Notes under the pieces: generated by a model
Told to the model about the DNA's origin: nothing
Database searches by the model: none
The model's input: only the letters and a program-made list of their open reading frames with translations
Shown: piece by piece, positions 1 through 9,202 of the stretch
How the letters are laid out: the number at the start of each line of letters is the position of its first letter
How positions within the stretch are numbered: position 1 is the stretch's first letter
Position numbers and translations under genes: made by a program
Assembly: GCA_030430575.1 (NCBI GenBank)
Contig: JAUIKF010000002.1
Location: 1 to 64,000 of the forward strand
DNA from: Bacteroidia bacterium
GTDB lineage: Bacteria; Bacteroidota; Bacteroidia; J057
Reading direction: 5' to 3'
Length of the DNA: 64,000 nucleotides

Positions 1-1
1 C

Positions 2-121
2 CTCGTAACCGCCAGAATGCAAGGGTATACCGCTTTCCAAGCACTCAATGAGCTTTTTCTAAACCCAGATCAGATTAAAGACAGGCTCATATTGGGGCCA
101 AGTCAAGTGAGGGCTGAATAG
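2..121 (+). CDS. C-terminal fragment, possibly a LacI-type sugar-sensor/regulator
   Basis: The reading frame enters from the left edge and ends at TAG 119-121, leaving 39 visible residues. They contain a QGYTAFQAL segment followed about 20 residues later by a short hydrophobic strand (RLILG) and a polar tail. This resembles the last helix and strand of the periplasmic-binding-protein-like domain of LacI-family regulators, where a Q-G-Y/x-A-x-x-A-L helix precedes the final strand. That assignment rests on pattern memory over a short stretch and could be wrong. The body of the gene lies outside the window. Confidence 0.4.
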   Translation, partial: LVTARMQGYTAFQALNELFLNPDQIKDRLILGPSQVRAE

Positions 122-292
122 TTACAATTAATCAATAATCTATCAATTAATAATTCCTTTATCCCTCAGACTGTGTAATCCCGCTTCAATTTTGTCTTTC
201 TCCAAAAGGGATGTAGTTACTAGCTTTAAATCTATAAGAAAAGACCTAATGATAGTTAAGTAGTGTAGATAGTAGTATTCTCTGCAAGCAGA

Positions 293-318
293 AGCCCGGC
301 CCTGACAACCGGGCTTTT
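293..318 (+). terminator. Rho-independent terminator
   Basis: A 7-bp GC-rich stem (AGCCCGG at 293-299, CCGGGCT at 309-315) with a 9-nt loop is followed on the plus strand by TTTTCTT. It would end transcription of whatever reads rightward from the left edge, and it abuts the stop codon of the opposing gene at 320. The 170 bases between 122 and 292 hold an AT-rich ATCAATAATCTATC-type repeat tract (126-160) and no convincing gene. Confidence 0.6.
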
Positions 319-319
319 C

Positions 320-1036
320 TTATGAGGTTGGTACAAGACGGTTTGCAAGATCGAGTGCAGCTCCCCTAAGTAAGCAAAGCGGACTCATTTCCCATCCATG
401 TCTCAATAGGCTGGGCAGTCTCCTTTGAAGCAATTGGTACAATTCTTCAGGACGAATGAGGCCCATTTCTTTATAAGTAGCAGAAATCAGTTGTGCTGAA
501 AAAAGCCCTCTTTCAGAGGCTTCAGCCGTTTTTCTGATGATATTATTAAGCAACTCTTCTTTGGAACGGGAATAAAACCGCCCTTTGATAGCAAGAAGCC
601 AATTTTCTAGCTCGGGAAAAGTTACGGCATCGTCTTTTCGGTCAGGTAGCTCAAGCTTCCTATAGACATACAGGAAGTCCCTTCCATATAAATCCCTGTA
701 AGCTGAAATCAATTCTTCTAGTGGAACTAGTTTAACTTCTTCGCGCTTAATTGCGCTAATATCAGCTTCCAAGACAAATGTTTGATGTTCGTCAGAGAGT
801 TCATATACTTCACGAAGTTTTGAGGAAGGGTTTTGCACCACCATCGACACTTGGCTCCAATGACTGTCAGCTCCATCGGAAGCATAAGGCCCCCATGTTT
901 TCAGTAACAGGAGATCTCCTGTCATCAAGGAGACTGTGTTGAGGCGCTTTTGAGCGTAACTGGCCATTAGCCATTTTTGGTATTGCTCTCCGCTAAATTC
1001 CCTTCTGATCCTGTTGATCCAGTTTTTGGCTTTCAT
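320..1036 (-). CDS. Permuted papain-like / YiiX-NlpC-type fold protein, probable Cys-to-Ser variant
   Basis: The product has 238 residues and no signal peptide or membrane segment. Residues 39-46 (TGDLLLLK) followed by His59 in a SHWSQVSMVV strand match the start of permuted NlpC/P60-like (YiiX, DUF830-type) papain-fold proteins, in which the catalytic His comes before the catalytic Cys. The usual late F-C-S-x-L motif appears here as FSAQL at 179-183, so Ser180 takes the place of the nucleophilic Cys. This suggests an inactive or altered enzyme, but the family call itself is made by eye. The ATG at 1034-1036 is the only good start. Neighbours give no functional hint. Confidence 0.45.
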   Translation of the reverse strand: MKAKNWINRIRREFSGEQYQKWLMASYAQKRLNTVSLMTGDLLLLKTWGPYASDGADSHWSQVSMVVQNPSSKLREVYELSDEHQTFVLEADISAIKREEVKLVPLEELISAYRDLYGRDFLYVYRKLELPDRKDDAVTFPELENWLLAIKGRFYSRSKEELLNNIIRKTAEASERGLFSAQLISATYKEMGLIRPEELYQLLQRRLPSLLRHGWEMSPLCLLRGAALDLANRLVPTS

Positions 1037-1156
1037 AAGGCTAAAAGACTTAAAAAGGTTGAAAAATAATGCGTATAAGGTTATGCTTAAAACGCCGAAA
1101 AACCATCGGTCGTTTGTTTATCAGACAACTCTATTGGGTAGTGCACTTATTTTTGC

Positions 1157-1190
1157 ATAAAAAAACCTGGGAAGGTGAACTTCCCAGGTT
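1157..1190 (-). terminator. Rho-independent terminator of the nucleotidyltransferase-like gene
   Basis: An 11-bp perfect stem (AACCTGGGAAG 1164-1174, CTTCCCAGGTT 1180-1190) has a 5-nt loop and a run of A on the plus strand at about 1157-1163. Read on the minus strand this is a hairpin followed by a U tract, downstream of the gene ending at 1247. Confidence 0.75.
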
Positions 1191-1246
1191 AGGTTATGTG
1201 TAATTTACGTAAATCGTCGAGGTCTCAGGAGCGAAAAACTAAATGC

Positions 1247-1570
1247 TTATGCAAACGCTACCAGTTTTCTCACTTTTTTGTTGGTGATGTCCATATTAGC
1301 TGACATAGCACTTCCCTTTGTAATAAGGTTCACAGGACGTTCTAATAAGTCTTCTAAAAAGTTTTTTAATCGCCTCCATAAGTCAAATCGGGAATTGTTG
1401 AGTTCCACTAAAATGTTGAGGTCTTGATTATTGATGACTTCTGATTTGGGTAGTTTTCCAAAAACGCCGATTTTAATGACGCCAAAATCTCGTTTAAGCT
1501 TTGCCTTTGTTTCACGTAGGGCTTCAACTACTCCTTCTGTTTCCGGGTTTAATACGATTTCTTTTGCCAT
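1247..1570 (-). CDS. Minimal nucleotidyltransferase-like protein with degenerate active site
   Basis: This 107-residue protein fits the size and pattern of minimal nucleotidyltransferases (MNT, the MntA type that often pairs with HEPN proteins). The GVFG at 35-38 corresponds to the G-S motif and QDLN at 49-52 to the metal-binding S-D-x-D motif. The conserved Ser after Gly is replaced and the second Asp is Asn52, so catalysis is doubtful. No HEPN or other toxin partner is adjacent. The first in-frame ATG is at 1568-1570; a longer frame would need the TTG at 1606, which adds 12 residues not typical of the family. A strong terminator follows. Confidence 0.6.
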   Translation of the reverse strand: MAKEIVLNPETEGVVEALRETKAKLKRDFGVIKIGVFGKLPKSEVINNQDLNILVELNNSRFDLWRRLKNFLEDLLERPVNLITKGSAMSANMDITNKKVRKLVAFA

Positions 1571-1723
1571 GGTTACTTTACGGGTTCTAGGACTAATTTG
1601 TTCCAATCAAAGGAGCTTTTTACCAATACTACATAAAAGGGCAGCTATAAATGCTAAAAAAAATGGAAAATATGCTGATAAATTTGTTATTTTAACTCCC
1701 TAATCATTTTCTAAGCCCTAATT

Positions 1724-3007
1724 ATGTCTCCTATCCAAGAGGATTTTCTCCATTTCATCTGGCGTACCTTACGTTTTAATGTCACACACTTAACCACCAC
1801 TTGCGGACAACAGCTTCAACTTATCCACCCAGGCACTTGGAATCATAATCAAGGTCCTGATTTTTTGGATGGAAATGTGATGATTGGTGAAGTAAGATGG
1901 CGTGGCCATATCGAACTACATATTCATTCTAATGAGTGGTATCATCATAAACATCATAATGATCCCAACTATAATAATGTAGTCTTGCATGTCGTGCTAT
2001 ACGGTTCTGAAAAGCCCATTATCCGCGAAGACGGCACGTCAATTCCCGAACTAGAACTAAATGGTCGGATAGCCCCTTACCTGTTTGAAGCATATCACGA
2101 TTTGGTAACCTCAAGCCAAATGATCCCTTGTGCCTCATTAATTGAAACAGTTAACCCATTTCATCTATATCGATGGATCGATCGGCTCGCCATAGAGCGA
2201 ATAGCTACCAAAGCTACTGTACTCAAAGATCGAATCGAAGAACTCAATGATTGGGATCAATTAATCTGGGAAGAATTGGCTGCTATGATGGGAGGGACTG
2301 TCAATAAGGAAGCCTTTCGGCAAGTGGCCATGCGTGTGCCATATAAGTGGATGACTATATACAGAGAAAAGCCGCTTTGGTTGGAGGCGCTACTGTATGG
2401 GGCTTCAGGCTTATTAGATGGGAAAATAGGAAGCGATTCTTATGTTAAGGAATTAGCATCAATATGGATATTTTTACAAAAGAAGCATCAAATAACAACA
2501 GAAAGCAAAATCCCAGTTCGCTTTTCGCGCATGCGGCCTGCTTCGATGCCTACCATCCGCTTGGCCCAACTGATTGGCCTTATTCGAATTTTTCCGCGCC
2601 TGACACAGCTTTTACTTCCTGAATATAGGCTACGCTTCATGCAAGAGGAAATAGATGTATCTCCTTATTGGCATACCCATTACATATTTGAACGAGAAAC
2701 CGCTTTTACACATAAGTTTTTGGGTAAAGCACAAAAGAATATTTTGGTGATCAATGTCCTAATTCCGCTTGCTTACTTATATCATCAAGCTCATGGAAAG
2801 ACTGCATTGGCAGAGTTGGTAGAAAATGGACTTTCGACTATTCCTGTAGAAAAAAATAAAATTACGAGGCTATTTGATACATGGGGTATTTCGGCGAAAA
2901 ACGCTGCCCAATCTCAAGGAGTCATTCAACTCAAGAAGCATTATTGTGACAAAAAACGATGCCTTGAATGCGAAATAGGGTATCAATTATTGAAGAAGTC
3001 AGGCTAA
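1724..3007 (+). CDS. DUF2851 family protein
   Basis: The 427-residue product matches the Bacteroidota-wide DUF2851 family. Visible hallmarks are the early PGTWNHNQGPDFLDG segment (about residues 46-60), a GEVRWRGHIELH stretch, a His-rich NEWYHHKHHND segment (about 79-90), and a cysteine cluster near the end (C-x5-C-x2-C within the last 20 residues). It has no signal peptide and is probably cytoplasmic. The biochemical function is unknown; the His/Cys clusters suggest metal binding, which is an inference. It stands alone with 70 bases before the next start. Confidence 0.85.
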   Translation: MSPIQEDFLHFIWRTLRFNVTHLTTTCGQQLQLIHPGTWNHNQGPDFLDGNVMIGEVRWRGHIELHIHSNEWYHHKHHNDPNYNNVVLHVVLYGSEKPIIREDGTSIPELELNGRIAPYLFEAYHDLVTSSQMIPCASLIETVNPFHLYRWIDRLAIERIATKATVLKDRIEELNDWDQLIWEELAAMMGGTVNKEAFRQVAMRVPYKWMTIYREKPLWLEALLYGASGLLDGKIGSDSYVKELASIWIFLQKKHQITTESKIPVRFSRMRPASMPTIRLAQLIGLIRIFPRLTQLLLPEYRLRFMQEEIDVSPYWHTHYIFERETAFTHKFLGKAQKNILVINVLIPLAYLYHQAHGKTALAELVENGLSTIPVEKNKITRLFDTWGISAKNAAQSQGVIQLKKHYCDKKRCLECEIGYQLLKKSG

Positions 3008-3080
3008 GGTAAATTCCCTAAAATGGGGTTTGCGATCCAATCGCGATCTAGCGATATTTACAGGATTAACCTATCCGATT

Positions 3081-5915
3081 ATGATCCGCTTATCATTTCT
3101 TCTTTCTTTTATTCTAATTCTCTGTTCTTTTTCTCTTTCTGCTCAGAATGGGACGCTTACTGGAAGCGTGAAAGATGCCAATACAGGCCAGGCCCTATCA
3201 GGTGCTACTGTGTTTATTATTGGTACTTATAAAGGGGCATATACAGATGAAGCGGGCAAATTCAGTATTCCAAATGTTAAATCAGGCGACTACTCCATTC
3301 GATTCACCTATGTAGGCTATGCAGAGAAAATATATAACGGAATCACTATTGAAAGTGGAAAGACCAAACGGCTAGAGGTAACCATGGTAGAAGTGGGTGC
3401 GACGTTGGGTGAAGTGGAAATTGTGGGAAAAAGAGGTCTGATTGATCTGGAGTCAGGTAAATCAGAAACAGATGTGTCGGCTAGTGATATCGCGCAAATG
3501 ACGGTAAAGAACGTCCAAGAAGTAGTAGCGATGCAGGTAGGGGTAAGTGAAAACCCAGACGGGATTCAGATTCGAGGAGGAAGGGTATATGAAACAGAAT
3601 ATCTCGTAGATGGAATCAGCGCACAAGATCCCCTTGCAGGAACAGGGTTTGGAGTAGATGTAAATGCATCTGCCGTGCAAAATGTGAAAGTTATAACAGG
3701 GGGAACAGGTGCAGAATATGGGGGAGGTACCTCTGGTGTGATTGCTACACGTATCAAGGAAGGTTCTAGTCGATATGAGGTAAAAGGAAGTTACCGACGT
3801 GACAATCTTGGGTACAACACCAATCAAGGCCCCAGCTGGAATACAGATGATGGAAATATATCCTTAAGCGGTCCTATACCTTTCACCAATGAAAAAGTTA
3901 CATTTTTCATCAGCGGTAGTGTTTTTTTATCAGATAACTACTTTGGTCCTACAGCCGGCCAATTACACAGTTCTCTTTTTCCTTCAAATGATTCCCTCTG
4001 GTCGCCACGCCAGGACAACCGTTGGTCGAGCACATTCAAATTAGCTTATCAAATAAAGCCTGGCCTAAAATTTAGCTTTACCAATCAGCAAAGCTTAAAC
4101 ATCAACCAGAGCACTCGTTCACTTCAAATCATCGGAAACGATGAGGTGGTACGCCCAGGTTTTCAGTACGGCTTTAGCTTAGACCTAGATCACGCCAACA
4201 CCTATACCCACCACTCCAACCTGAGTGTCGCGAATCTACGTGGGATTATCGGTGAGCAATGGAGCTTTGACGCTGCTGTGGGGCGGCTTTTCACTAACCT
4301 GAGAGCAGATGCCAATGGTCGCCCTTTTCGTACTTCAACGGTAGATCAGATATTTGATCCACAATCAATCGTGACAGGTCAAGTAGACATTTTTAATCCC
4401 AATGATGAGATCGTATATGTCTTTCCTGGACCTGGGCTAACCAATAATGGCGGAATAGCGACCCTGTGGCACGATCACTATGCAGAAGAATATACCTTTA
4501 AGACAAAATTCACCTACAAAAGCAAAAACAAGGTTCACTACCTAGGAATGGGGTTTGAGCACAAAGAACAGACCTACCAGTGGATAGATGTGACTCGCCC
4601 TTGGGTCGGTGCGCCGATTCAGATCAATGATACCTTGACGACGCCTTCGACTAGTCTTGGACGCAGCAGTGACTTTTGGAAAGCAAGTCCCGCGACTGGT
4701 GGCATCTTTTTTCAAGATGAAATTCGTTACAAAGGGATCATTGCGACGCTTGGCTTGCGCTTCAACTATTGGGCGCCTAGTGCCTTTGTCGACAATGCTG
4801 TAGAAGATCCCGCGGCACCTGTGTTGGAAGCAACCAGGGTGGCTTATCAGGAGCAAACTACGCGTTTTTTGGGGCGGCGATGGAAGGCTCGCTTATTGCC
4901 TAGGATCAACGTCTCCTTTCCCGTGACCGAAAATAATGTCCTCTATTTCAACTATGGGCATTCTATGCGTCTTCCTCACCCACGTTTTGTCTATGCAGGG
5001 TTGGATCCCGTCTATCAAGATCGATCTTTCCTTTCCAATCTTGGTAACCCCAATTTGAATCCAGAGGTCACGGTTTCTTATGAGGTAGGGCTAAAGTCTC
5101 AAATTACGAAAGACCTCGCCCTCACCGCGACAGCGTTTTATAATGACAAATTTGACTATATCGTCAGTCGACGGATAGAGGTGAAGGACGCTACAGGACG
5201 ATTTGTGGAAAAGACTTTTTTCATCAACCAAGACTATGCGCGAATCAGAGGCCTAGAATTGGCTTTAACTCGGCGTCTTGGCAATAGCTTGACCGCTACC
5301 CTCAGTGGCGCTTATCAAATCGCCACGGGCAAGTCAAATAGTGCGGCTGAATCTTCCCTCCAAATTCGTCAACAAGGGTTTGTAAATACCACAAAAGAGC
5401 AATTCCTCGCTTGGGATCGACCATTTGACATGAAGTTGTGGTTGGCCTTTACGCCTGACTCTACGGTGTATTTGGGGAAAATTCCTTTAGAAGGATTTCG
5501 TGTGACCATGACTTCTAGTTTTAAGTCGGGCTTGCGCTACACGCCTTTCTTCTTAGCACAAGTAAATGAATTCTCTGGCCGTCCAGAATATGAGCGGATC
5601 GATGATCAGCCTTTTGCCAAGGTAGGTTCACCTTGGTTCTGGCTGAATATGCGCGTCAGTCGCGATTTTTTCTTAGGCAAAAATAGGAACAGTTCTTTGA
5701 CCTTGTATTTCGAAGTCGAAAACCTCACCAATTATCGCTCTGCAGCCATCATCAATGGGGTGACAGGCACGGCTTATGAACTCGGTGACCCTGTCCCGCT
5801 GACTTGGAGAGATGTCAATTATCCTGATCCGCAGGATAGAGGCTTGCCACCGCTGAATCCAGCGCGGTATTTGGCCCCTCGCCATATTTGGTTTGGTGGA
5901 CAGTTTAGTTTTTGA
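3081..5915 (+). CDS. TonB-dependent outer-membrane receptor with carboxypeptidase-regulatory-like N-domain
   Basis: With the ATG at 3081 the product is 944 residues and starts with a clean signal peptide (about 22 residues, ending LSAQ). A longer frame from 3030 would bury the signal, so the internal start is chosen. Order: CarboxypepD-reg-like Ig domain (about 25-110, GxTVFxxGTxxGAxTDExGxF), Plug domain (about 130-230, including QIRGGR, YLVDGIS and a G-rich region), then a large beta-barrel ending in aromatic FGGQFSF. Such receptors import substrates through the outer membrane using TonB energy. No SusD-like partner follows; the next gene is a small lipoprotein. The substrate cannot be told. 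Confidence 0.9.
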   Translation: MIRLSFLLSFILILCSFSLSAQNGTLTGSVKDANTGQALSGATVFIIGTYKGAYTDEAGKFSIPNVKSGDYSIRFTYVGYAEKIYNGITIESGKTKRLEVTMVEVGATLGEVEIVGKRGLIDLESGKSETDVSASDIAQMTVKNVQEVVAMQVGVSENPDGIQIRGGRVYETEYLVDGISAQDPLAGTGFGVDVNASAVQNVKVITGGTGAEYGGGTSGVIATRIKEGSSRYEVKGSYRRDNLGYNTNQGPSWNTDDGNISLSGPIPFTNEKVTFFISGSVFLSDNYFGPTAGQLHSSLFPSNDSLWSPRQDNRWSSTFKLAYQIKPGLKFSFTNQQSLNINQSTRSLQIIGNDEVVRPGFQYGFSLDLDHANTYTHHSNLSVANLRGIIGEQWSFDAAVGRLFTNLRADANGRPFRTSTVDQIFDPQSIVTGQVDIFNPNDEIVYVFPGPGLTNNGGIATLWHDHYAEEYTFKTKFTYKSKNKVHYLGMGFEHKEQTYQWIDVTRPWVGAPIQINDTLTTPSTSLGRSSDFWKASPATGGIFFQDEIRYKGIIATLGLRFNYWAPSAFVDNAVEDPAAPVLEATRVAYQEQTTRFLGRRWKARLLPRINVSFPVTENNVLYFNYGHSMRLPHPRFVYAGLDPVYQDRSFLSNLGNPNLNPEVTVSYEVGLKSQITKDLALTATAFYNDKFDYIVSRRIEVKDATGRFVEKTFFINQDYARIRGLELALTRRLGNSLTATLSGAYQIATGKSNSAAESSLQIRQQGFVNTTKEQFLAWDRPFDMKLWLAFTPDSTVYLGKIPLEGFRVTMTSSFKSGLRYTPFFLAQVNEFSGRPEYERIDDQPFAKVGSPWFWLNMRVSRDFFLGKNRNSSLTLYFEVENLTNYRSAAIINGVTGTAYELGDPVPLTWRDVNYPDPQDRGLPPLNPARYLAPRHIWFGGQFSF

Positions 5916-5946
5916 AGATGACATTCACTATCCAACCCTAATTTTT

Positions 5947-6414
5947 ATGAAGACGGTAGTTTACATTTGTTTTTTGGTAAGCCTATTTGGCTTGACTTCT
6001 TGTGGGCTTGTGGTCAAAGTCGCCAGTAATTCCTCAGTTGAAAATGAAGCTATACCTCCTGATTTTGGCAAAAAAGGGGAGATTTTACTATGTACTTTAG
6101 ATTTAAATGAAAAAAAGAGAAATAACCTATTATTAAAAAAGTATGTCGAGGAAGAATACCATGGGCCTGTTGAGTTTGTTTCATTGAGTGACCTAACAAA
6201 CTCAAAGTATAGGAATAAAGGTAAATACAGGTATCGGCTATTTGCAAGAGAGTTTCACAATGGATCTGCATACTCAACCAAGGTCTCCGTAATTGACCAA
6301 AGGACATCATCTACGTATACATGTCGCGTAACATCATCTTTCTATGGCAAACTAATGAAAGGCTACCTTCGCGCGTTAGAAAAAAAGCGTTTGGAAGAAC
6401 AAGGGGGAAATTAG
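5947..6414 (+). CDS. Small lipoprotein of unknown function
   Basis: The ATG at 5947 gives 155 residues with a lipoprotein signal (hydrophobic MKTVVYICFLVSLFGL then the lipobox LTSC), so the mature protein would be lipid-anchored in the envelope. The frame opens upstream at 5893 but those codons would hide the signal. The remainder is charged and Lys-rich with no recognised domain. It begins 31 bases after the TonB receptor stop and may be cotranscribed with it. The region is more AT-rich than its neighbours, which may reflect transfer or weak selection. Confidence 0.6.
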   Translation: MKTVVYICFLVSLFGLTSCGLVVKVASNSSVENEAIPPDFGKKGEILLCTLDLNEKKRNNLLLKKYVEEEYHGPVEFVSLSDLTNSKYRNKGKYRYRLFAREFHNGSAYSTKVSVIDQRTSSTYTCRVTSSFYGKLMKGYLRALEKKRLEEQGGN

Positions 6415-6501
6415 CATACTTCTTAGATTGGGTAGGAAAAACGGTAGAATCTTTATTCAAGATTTACATAATATCAGGATTCCATCTCTACCCCTATTAT
6501 C

Positions 6502-8874
6502 ATGCATTATACCCTAATTTTCCTCCTCCTCTTCTCCACTTCCTACGCTCAGTCCATCAACTGGAAGCAAATAGACCAGCATACATTCGAAAAATGGGTG
6601 CTTTTTCAAGTAAATGACTTACGGGACAGTTTAGGTCTGTCTACGCTAAGTGTCGATCCTATTTTGGGAAAGGCTGCTTCAGACCAGGCTTATTATCAAA
6701 AGAAAACGAATAAGGTCACCCATGACCAGGTGACCTTAAACAAGGAAAGCCCTTCACGGCGCATCGCTTTTTATGGAGGCACACATAGCCTTACAGGCGA
6801 GAATTGTGCAATGGTCAGTGCAAAGCGATATGGAAAATCCTATCAGCGCCTAGCGCGCGCCTTTTTCCTTGGCTGGCTGAATTCGCCAGGGCATTATGCC
6901 AATATGGTCCACCCCGACTACCACACCACTGGCATCCGATTCTCAGTCAATTTAAAAACAGGAAGGGCCTATGCTACGCAGGTTTTTGGCGGGGTGCCCT
7001 ATGTGCCCCCAAAAGACAATTCCTCTCCTAGGGATGCTTTTGGCGTTTCAGACCCAAATAACAAAGCCTGCAAAAGGCTGGAACCTTTTCGTCACACAGC
7101 AGAAGAGCTGGGGAGCTACCTGGAAACCAGAGGAGACTCCATTTTCATTCATTTCCATGATTTAGCTTACCTAAAAAGGATGCTGAGGCATCCCAATGAC
7201 GGCCTAGCGCTCGATTTCATCGAACCCAGACAATTGCCCTGTGATGGGGCAAATGTCTTTCACGGCTCTGCCGTTTTTGATGGCGTCATGCGTCCGCCTG
7301 TGTACCACTATGAATTGTTTCAATTGAATCGCGCTCAGCGAAAAAATCGACTTGTCAGTTTTTTAGGGACTATTCCCAAAAACCTTGAAGCGAACTACCA
7401 AGTCAATTTACTGACTATCCAGGAAAGACACTTATGTCGATATTCTTACCCTGTGGATGTTCCACAAAGAGACATTCGAGACTTTGAGTTAAAGCCGATC
7501 TGGATGTTGACTTCCGGAGAAATTATACCTGACTCCATTCATGCACAGGCGGCCCATGTAGTTCATTTTGAAAAAAATGTAACCACTTATGAGCAGGAAG
7601 AATTTCAGAATTTATTGAAAGAAATGGGCAATTTATTGCCATTTCTTCAAAAGGTCCACATCCATGCTTATAGTTCTGTAGAAGGAGATTCTGCTATCAA
7701 TATGCGCTTGCAGCAAGAACGGGCAGCGCAAGTGAAGGCTTATTTTACCCAATTGGGAATAGCAGACAGCCTGATTTCATTTGAGTCAATAGAAAGCTGG
7801 GACCTTTTCTATGAACAAATAGATAGCACTGAATACGGCTTCTTGGCTGATTTACCTCAATCGGAGGTAAAGGACTTGCTGAAAGACCCTCAATTCGAGG
7901 AAGAACTTAGTTTTTATTTGGCCGAACAGAGGCGGGCTATGGTAGAGATAGAGATCGCAGGGCGGTATGACAACCAGACACCTGCACGATATTTGGCACC
8001 AGCTTATTATCAATTGATAGAACAAAAAAACGTCGAACAGGCCTGGATTGTACAAAGTAAGATCATTCGTGCCTTGGGCAAGGTTGCGGAGATTTCAGCG
8101 ATGGGTTTATTAGGCAAAAGCTTTCCCGATAGCCTTCCTTTTTATCCGCTTATTAATAATCAAATGGCTGCGATGCTCACTGAAAGCGGAGAGATAGTTC
8201 CTTGGACCTTGGGGAAAAGCAAGCTTTTATGGGGAGAAACGGTCCACGAGTGGCTCACAGACTCTCTTGTACCTCTCCCGATGCGCTATCACCTTCTCCG
8301 TCAAGAGGTGAAAAAATTGAGTGATTTTGCGAATACCGACGGTTTCGAAGCCTTTAGGCCCAACCTTACCGCAGAAGAGATTGAAACGGCTATCGTTCAT
8401 TTAGATGATAGCCTTGGGTGGGATAGGCTAGGTATCACGGATTATCGCAACTTTCTCAGCCGCCTCATGATCAATTTTCACTTAGCTGCCGTCGACTATC
8501 ATTACTATAAAAATAACTATAGACAGAAAATGCGCTCTATGCGTGCTGTGCGTTCCTATTTCCTGCAATCAAATGTCACTGAGTCAGAAGCGCATCGCCT
8601 TGCCCTTTACTTCAATAGACATCAATATTATAGCTGGGCGATAGAGGTCCTTGAGCCTTGGGCAAAGCAGGAAACGGTGCGTACGAACGTGTTGTTTGAT
8701 TTTATTCAAACGCTCATACTCTTGAGGAATGACATGGAATTCAAGGAGCTTAACGTGTACTTAAACCGTCTAATAGATCGTGATCAAGCGCTTTTCTGCC
8801 ATTGGGTTGATAAGTATTATCAACTTCGGCGAACCCCTGAATTGAAGGCATTGGATTGTGAAATATGTCATTAG
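6502..8874 (+). CDS. Exported CAP-domain protein with an OmpA-like domain and helical tail
   Basis: The 790-residue product starts with a signal peptide (MHYTLIFLLLFSTSYAQ). Residues about 30-165 form a CAP/SCP domain: paired hydrophobic helices, GENCA, and the diagnostic WLNSPGH followed by NMVHPDYHTTGI. After a linker, about 350-430 looks like a divergent OmpA/MotB peptidoglycan-associating domain (VVHFEKN strand, later SSVEGD and N-x-x-L-x-x-E-R-A-x-x-V-x-x-Y-F). The last about 300 residues are helix-rich, possibly TPR-like, ending with three Cys. Bacterial CAP domains are often envelope or secreted proteins of unclear activity; the OmpA-like part suggests cell-wall contact. The fusion order is unusual. 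Confidence 0.7.
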   Translation: MHYTLIFLLLFSTSYAQSINWKQIDQHTFEKWVLFQVNDLRDSLGLSTLSVDPILGKAASDQAYYQKKTNKVTHDQVTLNKESPSRRIAFYGGTHSLTGENCAMVSAKRYGKSYQRLARAFFLGWLNSPGHYANMVHPDYHTTGIRFSVNLKTGRAYATQVFGGVPYVPPKDNSSPRDAFGVSDPNNKACKRLEPFRHTAEELGSYLETRGDSIFIHFHDLAYLKRMLRHPNDGLALDFIEPRQLPCDGANVFHGSAVFDGVMRPPVYHYELFQLNRAQRKNRLVSFLGTIPKNLEANYQVNLLTIQERHLCRYSYPVDVPQRDIRDFELKPIWMLTSGEIIPDSIHAQAAHVVHFEKNVTTYEQEEFQNLLKEMGNLLPFLQKVHIHAYSSVEGDSAINMRLQQERAAQVKAYFTQLGIADSLISFESIESWDLFYEQIDSTEYGFLADLPQSEVKDLLKDPQFEEELSFYLAEQRRAMVEIEIAGRYDNQTPARYLAPAYYQLIEQKNVEQAWIVQSKIIRALGKVAEISAMGLLGKSFPDSLPFYPLINNQMAAMLTESGEIVPWTLGKSKLLWGETVHEWLTDSLVPLPMRYHLLRQEVKKLSDFANTDGFEAFRPNLTAEEIETAIVHLDDSLGWDRLGITDYRNFLSRLMINFHLAAVDYHYYKNNYRQKMRSMRAVRSYFLQSNVTESEAHRLALYFNRHQYYSWAIEVLEPWAKQETVRTNVLFDFIQTLILLRNDMEFKELNVYLNRLIDRDQALFCHWVDKYYQLRRTPELKALDCEICH

Positions 8875-9184
8875 TGGAAATGAAGGTCAAAAACAGGGCT
8901 TTTTTAGTCTTTGTCAGCCCTCTAAAATTACCCAATTTGTTTCTGAGGCTTTCAGCGTATTTTTATCCAACTAAGGCCGCATGAAACTGACTTAATTGTT
9001 GTTTCATGGAGACATTTGCCAGACCTGTTAATTGAAATGAAAAATCATTGTTATAGGCTTTTCGAATGAGAAATGTTTTTCCCACTCGCCGCCTGCCATA
9101 AACTGCTACAAACTCCGATTTTCGGGAGATTAAATAGGATTTTAACCTTTTAACTTCTTCTTTTCTGCCAATTAGTGGATTCAT
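8875..9184 (-). pseudogene. Relic of an AAA-type ATP-binding protein with the middle deleted
   Basis: Reading leftward from ATG 9184, 73 codons encode a perfect-looking N-terminus of the Bacteroidota/archaeal-type AAA ATPase family: FxGR-like start (MNPLIGRKEEV), then Walker A YGRRRVGKT. A TAA at 8963-8965 ends it. In the same frame, immediately after the stop, codons for about 29 residues (KYAESLRNKLGN, then TKTKKALFLTFIST) resemble the conserved C-terminal end of the same family. Full members have roughly 380-480 residues, so about 300 are missing. The relic ends at the stop codon of the convergent CAP gene. The C-terminal match is from memory of the family and should be aligned. Confidence 0.7.
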
Positions 9185-9202
9185 CTCAGTTTTTGTCGCA
9201 TA

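Noticed and set aside
137-300. Minus-strand fragment reading EYYYLHYLTIIRSFLIDLKL and so on
   Set aside because: It has no start codon, crosses the terminator stem, and shows no recognisable domain; at most a decayed remnant.
8750-8935. Minus-strand 61-codon frame as a separate small gene
   Set aside because: It starts only at a TTG, its first part is the C-terminal relic of the AAA ATPase, and the rest is the antisense of the CAP gene.
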